A stretch of DNA of 64,000 nucleotides from G963662675 sp963676845 (GCA_963676845.2 CAXXKK010000030.1:62001-126000); one strand, 5' to 3'; positions 1 to 8,762 are shown, counted from the first letter of the stretch. A program made the numbers and translations. The notes: generated by a model from the sequence alone, not told the origin.

Positions 1-1
1 G

Positions 2-1009
2 CTCGACAGGGCAACAGAGGAGCAATATGCACATGCAAAGGAATACTTCTCAATTTTGAATAATGAACACACAAGGTGTAGGGTTATTTGGAATGAAGGT
101 CCCCGGATGATGGCATTAAAGAAGAAATTTGAAGAGAATAAAATCTATACAGGTGAACCTGGAAAAGGTCGTAATGTGTGGTTTTGTTTTGGATATATGA
201 TTGCTTCTGGTCGTTCTGAAGCAATTGCCTTACACGATGCTGATGTTATTACTTACAGTCGCGATATGTTGGCTCGTCTATTTTATCCTGTTGCTGACCC
301 TACTTTTAATTATAAGTTTTGTAAAGGTTATTATTTCCGTTCTGATGGAACTAAGCTTAATGGTCGTGTTACTCGTTTGATGGTAACTCCATTAATTCGT
401 TCGTTGATGAAAATTTTCCCTGCTAATGAGTATCTTGATTTTCTTGATTCATTCAGATATATTTTGGCTGGTGAATTCTCAATGCGTGCTGATATTATGA
501 AAACGGTACGTATCCCATCAGATTGGGGGCTTGAAGTAGGTATTCTTTCAGAAGTTCGCAGGAACAACGCAATCAGCCGTATTTGTCAGGTTGAAATAGC
601 AGACGGTTACGATCATAAACATCAGGAAGAATCATACGATAATCCTGAGGCAGGCCTTTCAAAAATGAGTTTCGATATTGCTCGTAACATTTATGCAAAA
701 CTTGCTACACAAGGCTATGTCTTTAGTAAAGGAATTTTCCGCACGGTTAAGGCAACTTATTTGAGGTTAGCCTTGGATATGGTAGAGCAATATGCTGCTG
801 ACGCAACAATTAATGGGTTAGCGATGGACAGGCATAAAGAAGAGCAAACTGTTGATGTTTTTGCTCAAAATATATACAGATCAGGTGTGCAATATCTGGA
901 AAATCCGGACTTAAGGCCTTTTATTCCATCGTGGAAACGGGTAATGGATGCCATTCCAGATGTACTTGATGAATTTAATGATATTGTAGAAAAGGATAAC
1001 GCAATGTAG
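2..1009 (+). CDS. Glucosyl-3-phosphoglycerate synthase-like glycosyltransferase (GT81-like), 5' end cut by window
   Basis: The reading frame is open to the left window edge and its N-terminal part is missing; the first internal start codon is a TTG at 56, which is unlikely to be the true start. A DAD (DxD, metal/nucleotide-sugar binding) motif lies in LHDADVI, and the stretch ILAGEFSM followed by WGLEVGILSEV matches the LAGEY...YGVEIGLL block of GT81 enzymes that join NDP-glucose to 3-phosphoglycerate. It is followed 16 bases later by a glucosylglycerate-phosphorylase-like GH13 gene and then glycerate kinase, which supports the glucosyl(mannosyl)glycerate assignment. Sugar specificity (glucose versus mannose) is inferred from the neighbours, not from the sequence itself. 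A phosphatase that would complete synthesis is expected upstream, outside the window. Confidence 0.75.
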   Translation, partial: LDRATEEQYAHAKEYFSILNNEHTRCRVIWNEGPRMMALKKKFEENKIYTGEPGKGRNVWFCFGYMIASGRSEAIALHDADVITYSRDMLARLFYPVADPTFNYKFCKGYYFRSDGTKLNGRVTRLMVTPLIRSLMKIFPANEYLDFLDSFRYILAGEFSMRADIMKTVRIPSDWGLEVGILSEVRRNNAISRICQVEIADGYDHKHQEESYDNPEAGLSKMSFDIARNIYAKLATQGYVFSKGIFRTVKATYLRLALDMVEQYAADATINGLAMDRHKEEQTVDVFAQNIYRSGVQYLENPDLRPFIPSWKRVMDAIPDVLDEFNDIVEKDNAM

Positions 1010-1025
1010 TTATAGTTAGTGTTGT

Positions 1026-2732
1026 ATGGATATTAGATTGAGGACGAAGATTATTAATCGGTTAAACCGAATTTACAATAAGAATTTAAGTGATGAATGG
1101 CTGGAAGGTTTTCTTCAATTTGTAGAAGATCGAAGAAATAAACAACCCCGATCAAAACCTGTAATGAATGAGAAAAAGGTTTTTCTAATTACCTATGGGG
1201 ATGTTTTGTCGAAAGAAGGAGAGACGCCTTTAAAGACCTTAACCAACTTTTCAAATGAATATTTGAAGGGTGTGGTTTCTACCATTCATATTCTACCATT
1301 TTTCCCTTACAGTAGCGATGATGGTTTTTCTGTCATGGACTTCTATCAGGTTAATCCTGAGTTGGGAGATTGGGATAATATTGAAGAGTTGGAAGAAAAC
1401 TTCTTCCTGATGGCAGATTTGGTTGCCAATCATGCCAGTAGTAAAGGAGTTTGGTTTAAGCAATTTCTAAAAAATGAAGCTCCCGGTAAAGATTACTTTT
1501 TTGTGCCGGAAGAAGGCTTTGATACATCTTCGGTAATTCGTCCGCGAAGTACTCCTTTATTGTCGGAGTATGAAACAAGCGAGGGACTCAAAAAAGTATG
1601 GACAACTTTTAGTGCTGATCAGGTAGATTTGGATTATTCCAATCCTGAGGTGTTAACGGAGATGATCAATGTTTGTCTTTTCTACATGTCAAAAGGAATT
1701 CGAGTAGTACGGCTCGATGCCATTGCTTTCCTGTGGAAGGCTTCGGGAACCGATTGTATGCACGAGCAGGAAACCCACGAAATTGTTTGCTTGTTCCGTG
1801 ACATTATGGATTATTGTTATCCGGGTGCCTTGTTGCTGACAGAAACCAATGTTCCACATAATGAAAATATCACCTACTTTGGTCTAGGCGATGAAGCTCA
1901 TCTGGTTTATCAGTTTGCTCTTCCTCCTTTAATTTTACATGCCCTGCATACTGGAAATGGAAAATTCCTTTCGCAGTGGGCAAAAGAATTGAACGATCCC
2001 GGGAGGGGAACAACATACCTGAACTTTACCTCATCACATGATGGTATTGGTGTTCGTCCCATTGAAGGGTTGATCCCTGATGATGAGAAAATGACAATGA
2101 TCGAAAAATTAAAGGGCTATGGTGCAAAAGTTACAACCAGACAACTTGGAGACAAGCATGTTCCATATGAGATTAATGTCACCTATTATGATGCATTAAA
2201 AGGAACAAAAAATGGCATTGATAAATATCAGAATGAGCGTTTCCTTCAGTCACAAACTATAATGCTTTCACTTCAGGGAGTTCCTGCATTTTACTTTGCC
2301 AACTTATTTGGTATTCCAAATTACGATGAAGGATTTGAGGAAACAGGAATTAACCGCACTATAAACAGAAGGAAGTTTAATATTGATGAGTTTGAATCTC
2401 TTTTGGAAAACGAGCCTATTCATAAAACGATATTTAAAGATCTGGTACGAAGAGTTGGAATACGAAGAAATATTCCTGCATTTTCCCCGGAAACTCAACA
2501 GATTGTTCTTAACCTGGGAAATAATTTCTTTGGGATTTTAAGAAAAACCGATCAAATGGAAAAATCGGTTGTTTGTATCTTCAATTTAACCGATCAGCCT
2601 CAGGAGTTAATGCTGCCAGCTGGTCTTATGGAATTTACACGGGATCTATTAACCCGGGTTTTGCACAATCCTGAAAAAGTGGAATTTAAACCCTATCAAA
2701 GTATGTGGTTAATTACTCGTTTTATCATCTAA
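1026..2732 (+). CDS. GH13_18-type sugar phosphorylase, probable glucosylglycerate phosphorylase
   Basis: 568 residues, full length for the sucrose-phosphorylase subfamily of the alpha-amylase clan. The barrel motifs are clear: nucleophile Asp231 in VRLDAIAFLWK, acid/base Glu273 in LLTETNVPH, and transition-state Asp339 in TSSHDG. The nucleophile block AIAFLWK followed by GTDC and the THEIV segment are typical of the glucosylglycerate / sucrose-6-phosphate phosphorylase branch rather than of plain sucrose phosphorylases. The expected reaction is glucosylglycerate plus phosphate giving glucose-1-phosphate and D-glycerate in the cytoplasm; no signal peptide is seen. The following gene is a glycerate kinase that would use the released glycerate. 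Substrate specificity is inferred from family and context. Confidence 0.85.
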   Translation: MDIRLRTKIINRLNRIYNKNLSDEWLEGFLQFVEDRRNKQPRSKPVMNEKKVFLITYGDVLSKEGETPLKTLTNFSNEYLKGVVSTIHILPFFPYSSDDGFSVMDFYQVNPELGDWDNIEELEENFFLMADLVANHASSKGVWFKQFLKNEAPGKDYFFVPEEGFDTSSVIRPRSTPLLSEYETSEGLKKVWTTFSADQVDLDYSNPEVLTEMINVCLFYMSKGIRVVRLDAIAFLWKASGTDCMHEQETHEIVCLFRDIMDYCYPGALLLTETNVPHNENITYFGLGDEAHLVYQFALPPLILHALHTGNGKFLSQWAKELNDPGRGTTYLNFTSSHDGIGVRPIEGLIPDDEKMTMIEKLKGYGAKVTTRQLGDKHVPYEINVTYYDALKGTKNGIDKYQNERFLQSQTIMLSLQGVPAFYFANLFGIPNYDEGFEETGINRTINRRKFNIDEFESLLENEPIHKTIFKDLVRRVGIRRNIPAFSPETQQIVLNLGNNFFGILRKTDQMEKSVVCIFNLTDQPQELMLPAGLMEFTRDLLTRVLHNPEKVEFKPYQSMWLITRFII

Positions 2733-2741
2733 ATTCAATCT

Positions 2742-3878
2742 ATGAAAATTGTAATTGCTCCTGATTCATTTAAAGATTGCCTGGAGGCTGTCGATGTTGC
2801 AACCTATTTAGAAAAAGGAATAAAACGAGTTGTAAAAGATGTCGATGTTGAAAAAATTCCTGTTGCCGATGGGGGAGAAGGTTTTGTGCAAACCATGCTT
2901 TCTGCATTAGGTGGGAATCGAATAGAACTTACGGTTCAAGGGCCTTTATATAAGAAAGTGAAAGCTTTTTATGGAATTCTTGAAGATGGCAAAACAGCTG
3001 TCATCGAAATGGCTTCAGCATCTGGTATTGAGCATTTAAAACCGGAAGAGCGGAATGCTTTGCTTACATCAACATTTGGAACAGGAGAGCTGATGAAAGA
3101 TGCGATGGAGAAAGGTTGTCGTAAGATTATTATTGGAATTGGAGGAAGTGCAACCAACGATGGTGGAACCGGAATGGCAAAAGCTTTGGGCTATAAATTT
3201 CTGGATGAAAATGGGATAGAATTGCCGGAAGGAGGAGGTGCTTTAAATCAATTGTGCAGCATTGATAAATCAGGTGTCTTCGAACTTGTCAATGAAACTC
3301 AGGTATTAGTTGCATGCGATGTAACCAATCCATTGGTCGGGGAACGTGGTGCTTCAGTTGTTTATGGGGCACAAAAAGGAGCAAGCCCGGAGATGATTAA
3401 GCAACTGGATAAAAACCTGGAGCATTTTGCTCAAATTGTAAAAAATGATTTGGGTGTTGATGTGCTGGATCTGCCGGGAGGCGGTGCTGCCGGTGGTTTG
3501 GGGGCTGGTTTAGTCGCTTTTTGTGGTGGTAAATTGCAGGCCGGATTTGACATTGTAAAGGATCAAACAGGATTGGATGAAGCCATAAAGGATGCAGATA
3601 TTGTTTTTACCGGAGAAGGTAAAATGGATGCCCAAACTAAACAAGGTAAGACTCCTTGGGGAGTTGCTCTGATTGCTAAAAAATATAATAAACCACTTTT
3701 TGCTGTTGCCGGTTTTCTAGGTGAAGGTTATAGGGATTTGTATGATGAAGGTTTTAGCTCGATTTTTGCTTTGCCCAATGGCCCAATCACGCTGGAAGAA
3801 AGTATTCAGAATGCTTCAGAATTATTGGCAGATGCCGGCGAACGGATAATGAGAACTTTTCTTGTTAAGAATAAGTAG
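2742..3878 (+). CDS. Glycerate kinase (GarK/GlxK family)
   Basis: 378 residues, the normal length of type I glycerate kinases that phosphorylate D-glycerate, usually at the 2-position. Visible family signatures are PDSFK (7-11), VADGGEGF (41-48), GGSATNDGGTG (134-144, nucleotide/phosphate binding) and GEGKMDAQT near residue 290. It starts 9 bases after the GH13 phosphorylase and is the last gene of the same operon, so it probably returns glycerate released from glucosylglycerate to lower glycolysis. The next genes are convergent, starting one base after its stop. Confidence 0.9.
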   Translation: MKIVIAPDSFKDCLEAVDVATYLEKGIKRVVKDVDVEKIPVADGGEGFVQTMLSALGGNRIELTVQGPLYKKVKAFYGILEDGKTAVIEMASASGIEHLKPEERNALLTSTFGTGELMKDAMEKGCRKIIIGIGGSATNDGGTGMAKALGYKFLDENGIELPEGGGALNQLCSIDKSGVFELVNETQVLVACDVTNPLVGERGASVVYGAQKGASPEMIKQLDKNLEHFAQIVKNDLGVDVLDLPGGGAAGGLGAGLVAFCGGKLQAGFDIVKDQTGLDEAIKDADIVFTGEGKMDAQTKQGKTPWGVALIAKKYNKPLFAVAGFLGEGYRDLYDEGFSSIFALPNGPITLEESIQNASELLADAGERIMRTFLVKNK

Positions 3879-3879
3879 A

Positions 3880-4254
3880 TTACCTCTTCAAAAACTTCTT
3901 TTTAATTCCCCGAAAAGCATTTGCTCCGTGAATATTTCCTCCGCCCCAGGTTAGTCCAGACTTTTGGGAGTGAAAAGGATATTCATCAATACCTCCCGAT
4001 GTAGTATGTCCTCTTGTCATGTTGACCTTTGACTGATCTTTATTCTTTCCTTTGTATGAATTAATAATCTTATTTATTTTTCTGCGCTCTCTTACCCTGT
4101 CTGAAATGTAGAGCGGAGCATAGATTAATAGGAGTAAAACTAATCCTGATATCAGTAGTAAGTTATTTCTGAATTGTTCTTCAAAGGGTGCTAACACACC
4201 TAAAATAAGAAAAGTACCACCTAAAATTCCGGATATATAGATTAAAAATTTCAT
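3880..4254 (-). CDS. Small membrane protein of unknown function
   Basis: 124 residues with two hydrophobic helices (about 3-23 and 33-50) followed by a basic, Gly/Asn-rich cytosolic tail ending in KKKFLKR. I do not recognise a family. It overlaps the upstream gene by 4 bases (ATGA at 4251-4254), so both are translated together. It is convergent with glycerate kinase with almost no spacer. Confidence 0.6.
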   Translation of the reverse strand: MKFLIYISGILGGTFLILGVLAPFEEQFRNNLLLISGLVLLLLIYAPLYISDRVRERRKINKIINSYKGKNKDQSKVNMTRGHTTSGGIDEYPFHSQKSGLTWGGGNIHGANAFRGIKKKFLKR

Positions 4255-4721
4255 TCTTGATTAGCTTCAATATATGATAAGCTTTCTTCTTCTATTTCTT
4301 TATCTTTCATTTCTGACATATTAAAAATAATCAAATTATATAGAAGTTGGATTCCCCAAAAAACATAAAGCATAATCCATTCACTTAACGCTTCTATGTT
4401 GGTTCCATATTCTTTGCCAATTTCATCAAGCATTACTTTTTCAGCAAAAAGAAGGATGATACATAAACCTGCTAAAGGGAGAGCATAATATTTTATTTTT
4501 TTGGAATTTAAAAGCTTTTTTATCATCCAAAAGACAGAATAGACATCGAAGAGTATGATAAGAGTAATACTAATGGAAAAGAATAAAACAGGCATTTCAA
4601 ATATGCTTGTATTACCGAAAACGGAATCACGATAAACAACAATGCCAATCATTGAAAAAAATAGGAAAACACCTGAAATAAGTGCAAAAAATTTTATTGG
4701 TTTTTGTTTTAAGAGTTTCAT
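4251..4721 (-). CDS. Hypothetical four-helix membrane protein
   Basis: 156 residues with four predicted membrane segments (about 10-30, 43-68, 77-98 and 118-136) and a charged, Glu-rich C-terminus. No recognised domain. First gene of a two-gene unit with the overlapping small membrane protein. It follows the MOSC/MoaB gene after an 84-base gap, so it could be read through from the molybdenum-cofactor operon, but nothing in its sequence links it to that pathway. Confidence 0.6.
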   Translation of the reverse strand: MKLLKQKPIKFFALISGVFLFFSMIGIVVYRDSVFGNTSIFEMPVLFFSISITLIILFDVYSVFWMIKKLLNSKKIKYYALPLAGLCIILLFAEKVMLDEIGKEYGTNIEALSEWIMLYVFWGIQLLYNLIIFNMSEMKDKEIEEESLSYIEANQE

Positions 4722-4805
4722 ATGCCGTACAATTTAGGTCAAATAATTTCTTCGTTTTAACTTAAATTATACGAGATTCATTAAGATAAGGTTGTTAAAA
4801 TGAAA

Positions 4806-5741
4806 CTAATGTTGGTTTATTCCATGTAGCATATAAAGAGAGTGTTCAATCGTTGGCAGAATTTCTTTGCAATATTCAGTAACCGCTTTTACACTACCTG
4901 GCATTGCATATATTAATGATTTATTTTTTACTCCTGCAATGCTACGACTGAGTAAAGCAGCAGGTTTTTCTGAACCATATTTTACCCGGATAAGCTCCAT
5001 AATGCCCGGAATTTCTTTGTCAAGTAATGGCTTGATTATGTCGGGAGTAATATCACGAGGGCCAATGCCTGTACCGCCTGTAGTGAAAATTATATCAGCA
5101 TCATTATTAACTGCTTTTTCAATATTTGCTTTAAGTTGACCTTCATCATCTGGAATTAGAACCTGATCAAATGAAACTTCCCGGTTGTTCTCTTTGAAGA
5201 ACTTGAGGGATAGGTTTTTTATTTGTGGTCCACTTTTATCGGAATATTCCCCTTGGCTGGCGCGATCGCTTAAAGTAATGATGACGATTTTTATAATTTT
5301 AGCCTGGTATTTCAGTTGATCTCCTGCCTTTAACTTACCATCTTTAATGACACGTGCAAAAATTCCTTCCTTGGGCATAACACAGTTGCCAACTTCCCTA
5401 AAAATATTACAATTGTCGCCATGGCATTTTTTCCCAATCTGAGTTACTTCCAGTTCAATATTTTTTCCAACGAAACGGTCAAGAGGTTTTGCAGTGTATA
5501 ATAAAAGTCCTTCGGTTGTAATGTTTTCTGCAAATTCCCCGAATTTTATTTCCCTTCCGGCTTCATCTGAAAATTTATCAATGCTTTCTTTGGCGAGTAA
5601 GCTAATTTGACGATGCCATTTTCCTGAATGAGCATCTCCAGCAACTCCAATATTTGAAAGAGAAATTGATTGGACAGGTTTTTTTATTGTGCCTTTTTTT
5701 TCTGAAATATTTACTGAGAGAATATTAATTGTTGTCCCCAT
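4806..5741 (-). CDS. MOSC-MoaB fusion protein (molybdenum cofactor synthesis/sulfur carrier)
   Basis: 311 residues. Residues about 5-145 form a MOSC domain: GVAGDAHSGKWHRQISLL, the Cys-containing KKCHGDNC..GNC block and GIFARVIKDGKLKAGDQL. Residues about 150-305 form a MoaB/MogA-type molybdopterin adenylyltransferase with TLSDRASQGEYSDKSGP and TTGGTGIGPRDITP. MogA-type domains adenylylate molybdopterin before metal insertion; MOSC domains carry or transfer cofactor sulfur. It starts one base after the moaC stop, within the Moco operon. This two-domain arrangement is known from anaerobes; here its role is inferred from operon and domains. Confidence 0.85.
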   Translation of the reverse strand: MGTTINILSVNISEKKGTIKKPVQSISLSNIGVAGDAHSGKWHRQISLLAKESIDKFSDEAGREIKFGEFAENITTEGLLLYTAKPLDRFVGKNIELEVTQIGKKCHGDNCNIFREVGNCVMPKEGIFARVIKDGKLKAGDQLKYQAKIIKIVIITLSDRASQGEYSDKSGPQIKNLSLKFFKENNREVSFDQVLIPDDEGQLKANIEKAVNNDADIIFTTGGTGIGPRDITPDIIKPLLDKEIPGIMELIRVKYGSEKPAALLSRSIAGVKNKSLIYAMPGSVKAVTEYCKEILPTIEHSLYMLHGINQH

Positions 5742-5742
5742 A

Positions 5743-6240
5743 CTATAAATCCACTTTTGTTTTGTTGACTAACTTTACTTCATCAATGTGCATTTCTTTA
5801 TCAACGGCTTTGCACATGTCGTAAACAGTAAGCAATGCTATTTGTACTCCAGTTAAAGCTTCCATTTCTACTCCTGTTTGACCGATGCATTCAGCTGTGC
5901 AGTTTGCTGAAACCCCAAAGTCAGTTAATGAACAGTGAACATCAACCTTTGTAAGTTGAATAGGATGACATAGAGGTATTAACTCGCTTGTTTTTTTTGC
6001 TGCCTGAATTCCGGCAACTTCAGCAATAGTAATGACATCTCCTTTTTTTACATGGTTTTCCCGAACCAATCTTACTGTTTCATGGTTAAGATGGATAAAA
6101 CCCTCGGCTGTAGCAATTCTTTTTTGCATAGGCTTTTTGCTAATATCTACCATGTTGGCTTTACCTTCTTCGTTCGTGTGTGATAAACTTTTAGTCATTA
6201 TTGTTTTTGATTTTTTCAAAAGGGTAATGTTATCCTCCAA
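5743..6240 (-). CDS. moaC: Cyclic pyranopterin monophosphate synthase MoaC
   Basis: 165 residues. Converts the MoaA product 3',8-cyclo-7,8-dihydro-GTP to cyclic pyranopterin monophosphate. Signatures present: MVDISKKPMQKRIATAEG, the LIPLCHPIQLT metal/substrate block, and GQTGVEMEALTGVQIALLTVYDMCKAVDK. The start overlaps the end of moaA by 11 bases. The first about 29 residues precede the canonical start of the fold, so a downstream Met (MVDIS) could be the real start. Confidence 0.92.
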   Translation of the reverse strand: MEDNITLLKKSKTIMTKSLSHTNEEGKANMVDISKKPMQKRIATAEGFIHLNHETVRLVRENHVKKGDVITIAEVAGIQAAKKTSELIPLCHPIQLTKVDVHCSLTDFGVSANCTAECIGQTGVEMEALTGVQIALLTVYDMCKAVDKEMHIDEVKLVNKTKVDL

Positions 6241-7033
6241 TATTGTAAAACTCTCCGGAAAAGTTAAAAGTCCCGGATTTCGGTTTGTTGTTTAATGCAA
6301 GTTCAAAAGCTTTCTCGTTCCCAAGTTCCCTAATATTGTATGCAAGATCACTGAATAAGCATGGTTTAACATCTCCATTTGCTAATAGACGAATACGATT
6401 GCATATTTTGCAGTTTCCACCTTCACCACCTTCAACTTTTGAAAATTCACCATTTTGTAAGTTCATTTGGTGGATAAAACGTAGCTGAAGGTTATTTTTC
6501 TTACAAAAATCCTGAAGTTCAATAATATTCTTGTCAGGTTCTCCCATCAGAACTGCATTAATTTTTATTGGGGTTAGTCCCACTTTTTGGGCAGCCTTAA
6601 TACTTTTAAATACCTGTTTTATATTTCCAATTCGGGTGATTTCCTGGTAGCGATCCGGATCAATTGTATCCAGGCTAATGTTTACACGTTTTAACCCAGC
6701 TTCTTTTAGTTGTTTTGCAAATTTGTGAAGTAGAATCCCGTTGGTCGTCATTGATAAATCTTTTAAACCTTCTATTTGAGAAAGTCTTTTGATTAGTCCA
6801 ACAATGTTTTTTCGAACCAGAGGCTCGCCGCCTGTTATTCTAACTTTGGAAATACCAGTTGAAACTGTATACCTCACGAAAGATTCAATTTCTTCAAAGC
6901 TGAGTATGTCATTGTGCTTCATTAGTTGAATACCATCTTCAGGCATGCAATAAGTACATCTAAGGTTACACCGATCAGTAACCGAGATTCTTAAATAGTT
7001 GATATTTCTGTTATAATGGTCTAACATCAACAA
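6230..7033 (-). CDS. moaA: GTP 3',8-cyclase MoaA, compact form
   Basis: 267 residues against about 320-340 in most MoaA proteins. The radical-SAM cluster CxxxCxxC is at Cys22/26/29, the GGEP motif at 68-71, and the second cluster CxxC-x13-C at Cys208/211/225, and the chain ends in the catalytic Gly-Gly. What is missing is the roughly 60-residue insert between the barrel strand RFIHQM and the second cluster, where canonical enzymes carry a GPA..Y and GFI segment. Both clusters and the GG tail are intact, so it is probably active. It overlaps moeA by 23 bases and moaC by 11. Confidence 0.9.
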   Translation of the reverse strand: MLMLDHYNRNINYLRISVTDRCNLRCTYCMPEDGIQLMKHNDILSFEEIESFVRYTVSTGISKVRITGGEPLVRKNIVGLIKRLSQIEGLKDLSMTTNGILLHKFAKQLKEAGLKRVNISLDTIDPDRYQEITRIGNIKQVFKSIKAAQKVGLTPIKINAVLMGEPDKNIIELQDFCKKNNLQLRFIHQMNLQNGEFSKVEGGEGGNCKICNRIRLLANGDVKPCLFSDLAYNIRELGNEKAFELALNNKPKSGTFNFSGEFYNIGG

Positions 7034-8202
7034 TTTCTCCTTTACTTATTTTATCTGTTCCTTTGGCTATTTTCATAAATCCAAAAGCATCATAATAGGC
7101 ATGGATATGTGCCGATCCATTATACGAGACAGGAAGGGCTTCGTTCATATTATTAATATTTACAGGAATAAATTCATCCCGATCTGATCTTTTACGTTTA
7201 AAGTCAACTGACAACGGAATTGACAGGTAAAAGTTTTTTTCTTCATAGTCCATTAACTTGTACAGAAACGGTTTCACGAATATTTCGAATTGGATGAATG
7301 AAGAAACGGGATTTCCAGGAAGTCCAATAATGTATTTATCTCCTTTTGTTGCAAAAGTGGTATGTTTGCCGGGTTTTACCGTTAGTTTTGAAAATAGAAT
7401 TTCAAATCCAAGTTCTTCGATTGTTGCTGGGACATAATCAAAATCACCAACTGAAACACCTCCGGAAATCAAGGTTACATCATTTTCTTCGGTTGACTTT
7501 CTTAGAATTTCAAGAGTCTTTTTCTCATCATCTTTTACAATTCCGTAGTAGTTTGCTATGCAACTGTTTTGTTGCGTTTGTACCAAAAGTTGCGGACCAT
7601 TAGAATTTCTGATTTGTGATATCTGTGGTTTCGTTTGAGAATCAACCAACTCAGAACCTGTTGAGATAATTCCCACTTTGGGCATGCAAAAAACCTCAGG
7701 ATTAGTGCAACCTGCAGACGCAAGGATGGCTATGTGTTGGGATTTTAGCATCGTTCCTTCAGGTAAAACGACATCGCCATTTTTTATATCTTCACCAACA
7801 AGGCAAATGTTACTACTGGTTTTACTTCCTGTAAATTTTACTTTCCCCTTCTTATCTATTTCACTTTGTTCAACGATGAAAACGATGTCAGCCCCATCAG
7901 GAACTGGTGCTCCTGTCATTATTTTCGAACATTTCCCACTTGTTACTTTATGTGAAGGGGACGTTCCCCGCGGGAATAACTTCTAGAACATCAAGCCATT
8001 TACCCAAATCTTCTTTTGTGCAAGCGTAACCATCCATCGCAGATTTGTTGAATGGAGGCATATTAACATCAGAGTAAACAGGTTTTGCCAGAATTCTTCC
8101 GACACTTTTAATGTAATCTATCTTTTCGGTATCGAGTTTTTCTGCTTTGGAAAAAGCGATGTCAATAGCTTGTTCTAAGCTTATGGCTGATTTATTTTCC
8201 AT
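7011..8202 (-). pseudogene. moeA: Molybdopterin molybdenumtransferase MoeA, frameshifted
   Basis: Two adjacent reading frames make one protein: 8202-7948 gives the N-terminal part (SVGRILAKPVYSDVNMPPFNKSAMDGYA, the MoeA signature) and the frame from about 7968 down to 7011 gives the rest (MTGAPVPDGAD, SGGVSVGDFDYV, GLPGNPVSS). Removing one base from the C4 run at 7966-7969 (plus strand) joins them as VIPAGTSPSHKVTSGKCSKIMTGAP with no stop, giving about 396 residues, the normal length. MoeA inserts molybdate into adenylylated molybdopterin. The break is probably a sequencing error, as similar homopolymer changes occur in other essential genes of this window. Overlaps mobB by 22 bases and moaA by 23. 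Confidence 0.85.
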
Positions 8203-8720
8203 CCATTTTCAAATTTGAGTTGATTCGGTTTTATACTGAATGAATTTCCATCTGTTTTAACAACAAAGTCAGCAATTTTTAAGTTCGTTTGAGTTGAAGG
8301 TTTTTCAATACCACCTGTTTTGTGAATGAACAGAAAATTACCTCCATTTATGTGCTTATGCAAAGCTCCAGACTCAATTAAGATTGGATTTTCATCAGCA
8401 AAATATGGGTATAGAGCAATGAATGCTTCTTTCAAATTCGTATCATTGGTTTGAATATAGAATGACCTGTATGCTCCACTTTGCAAATAGCGTGAGCTAT
8501 CCTTTGTTGAGTCTGCATTAATTTCTTCATAAACCTGATAACCTTTTTCTTCAATGATAACTTTCATGCCCTTTTCAATATCATGAATGTGAGGAGAAAT
8601 TTTAACAGCTATTGGACGAAGATTTTTTATCTCTTCAATTAACTGACAGATAAATGTAGTCTTGCCTACATTGCGTCCTGATCCGGCGATCATCAATATG
8701 TTCTCCCATGGTTTTTTCAT
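8181..8720 (-). CDS. mobB: MobB-like molybdopterin-guanine dinucleotide P-loop GTPase
   Basis: 179 residues with a P-loop GSGRNVGKTT (13-22) near the N-terminus followed by a VKISPHIHD segment, as in MobB-family proteins (VKHxHHD-like). MobB binds GTP and assists MobA in attaching GMP to molybdopterin; no mobA is in the window. It is the first gene of the Moco operon and overlaps moeA. Its ATG lies only 7 bases after a strong terminator-like hairpin, so its expression may be set by attenuation. The MobB assignment rests on the P-loop, length and operon. Confidence 0.75.
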   Translation of the reverse strand: MKKPWENILMIAGSGRNVGKTTFICQLIEEIKNLRPIAVKISPHIHDIEKGMKVIIEEKGYQVYEEINADSTKDSSRYLQSGAYRSFYIQTNDTNLKEAFIALYPYFADENPILIESGALHKHINGGNFLFIHKTGGIEKPSTQTNLKIADFVVKTDGNSFSIKPNQLKFENGWKINQP

Positions 8721-8727
8721 GTAAAAA

Positions 8728-8762
8728 AATTCCCCAATTCATTAATAATGAAAAGGGGAATT
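8728..8762 (-). terminator. Perfect hairpin plus T-tract directly upstream of mobB (candidate attenuator)
   Basis: Read on the minus strand: an 8-bp arm AATTCCCC, a TT/TT internal loop, a 6-bp inner stem TTCATT/AATGAA with a 3-base loop, the closing arm GGGGAATT, then a run of T and the mobB ATG. This has the form of an intrinsic terminator but sits between leader and first gene, so it may act as an attenuator of the Moco operon, or it may end the nadD-side transcript. Confidence 0.65.
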
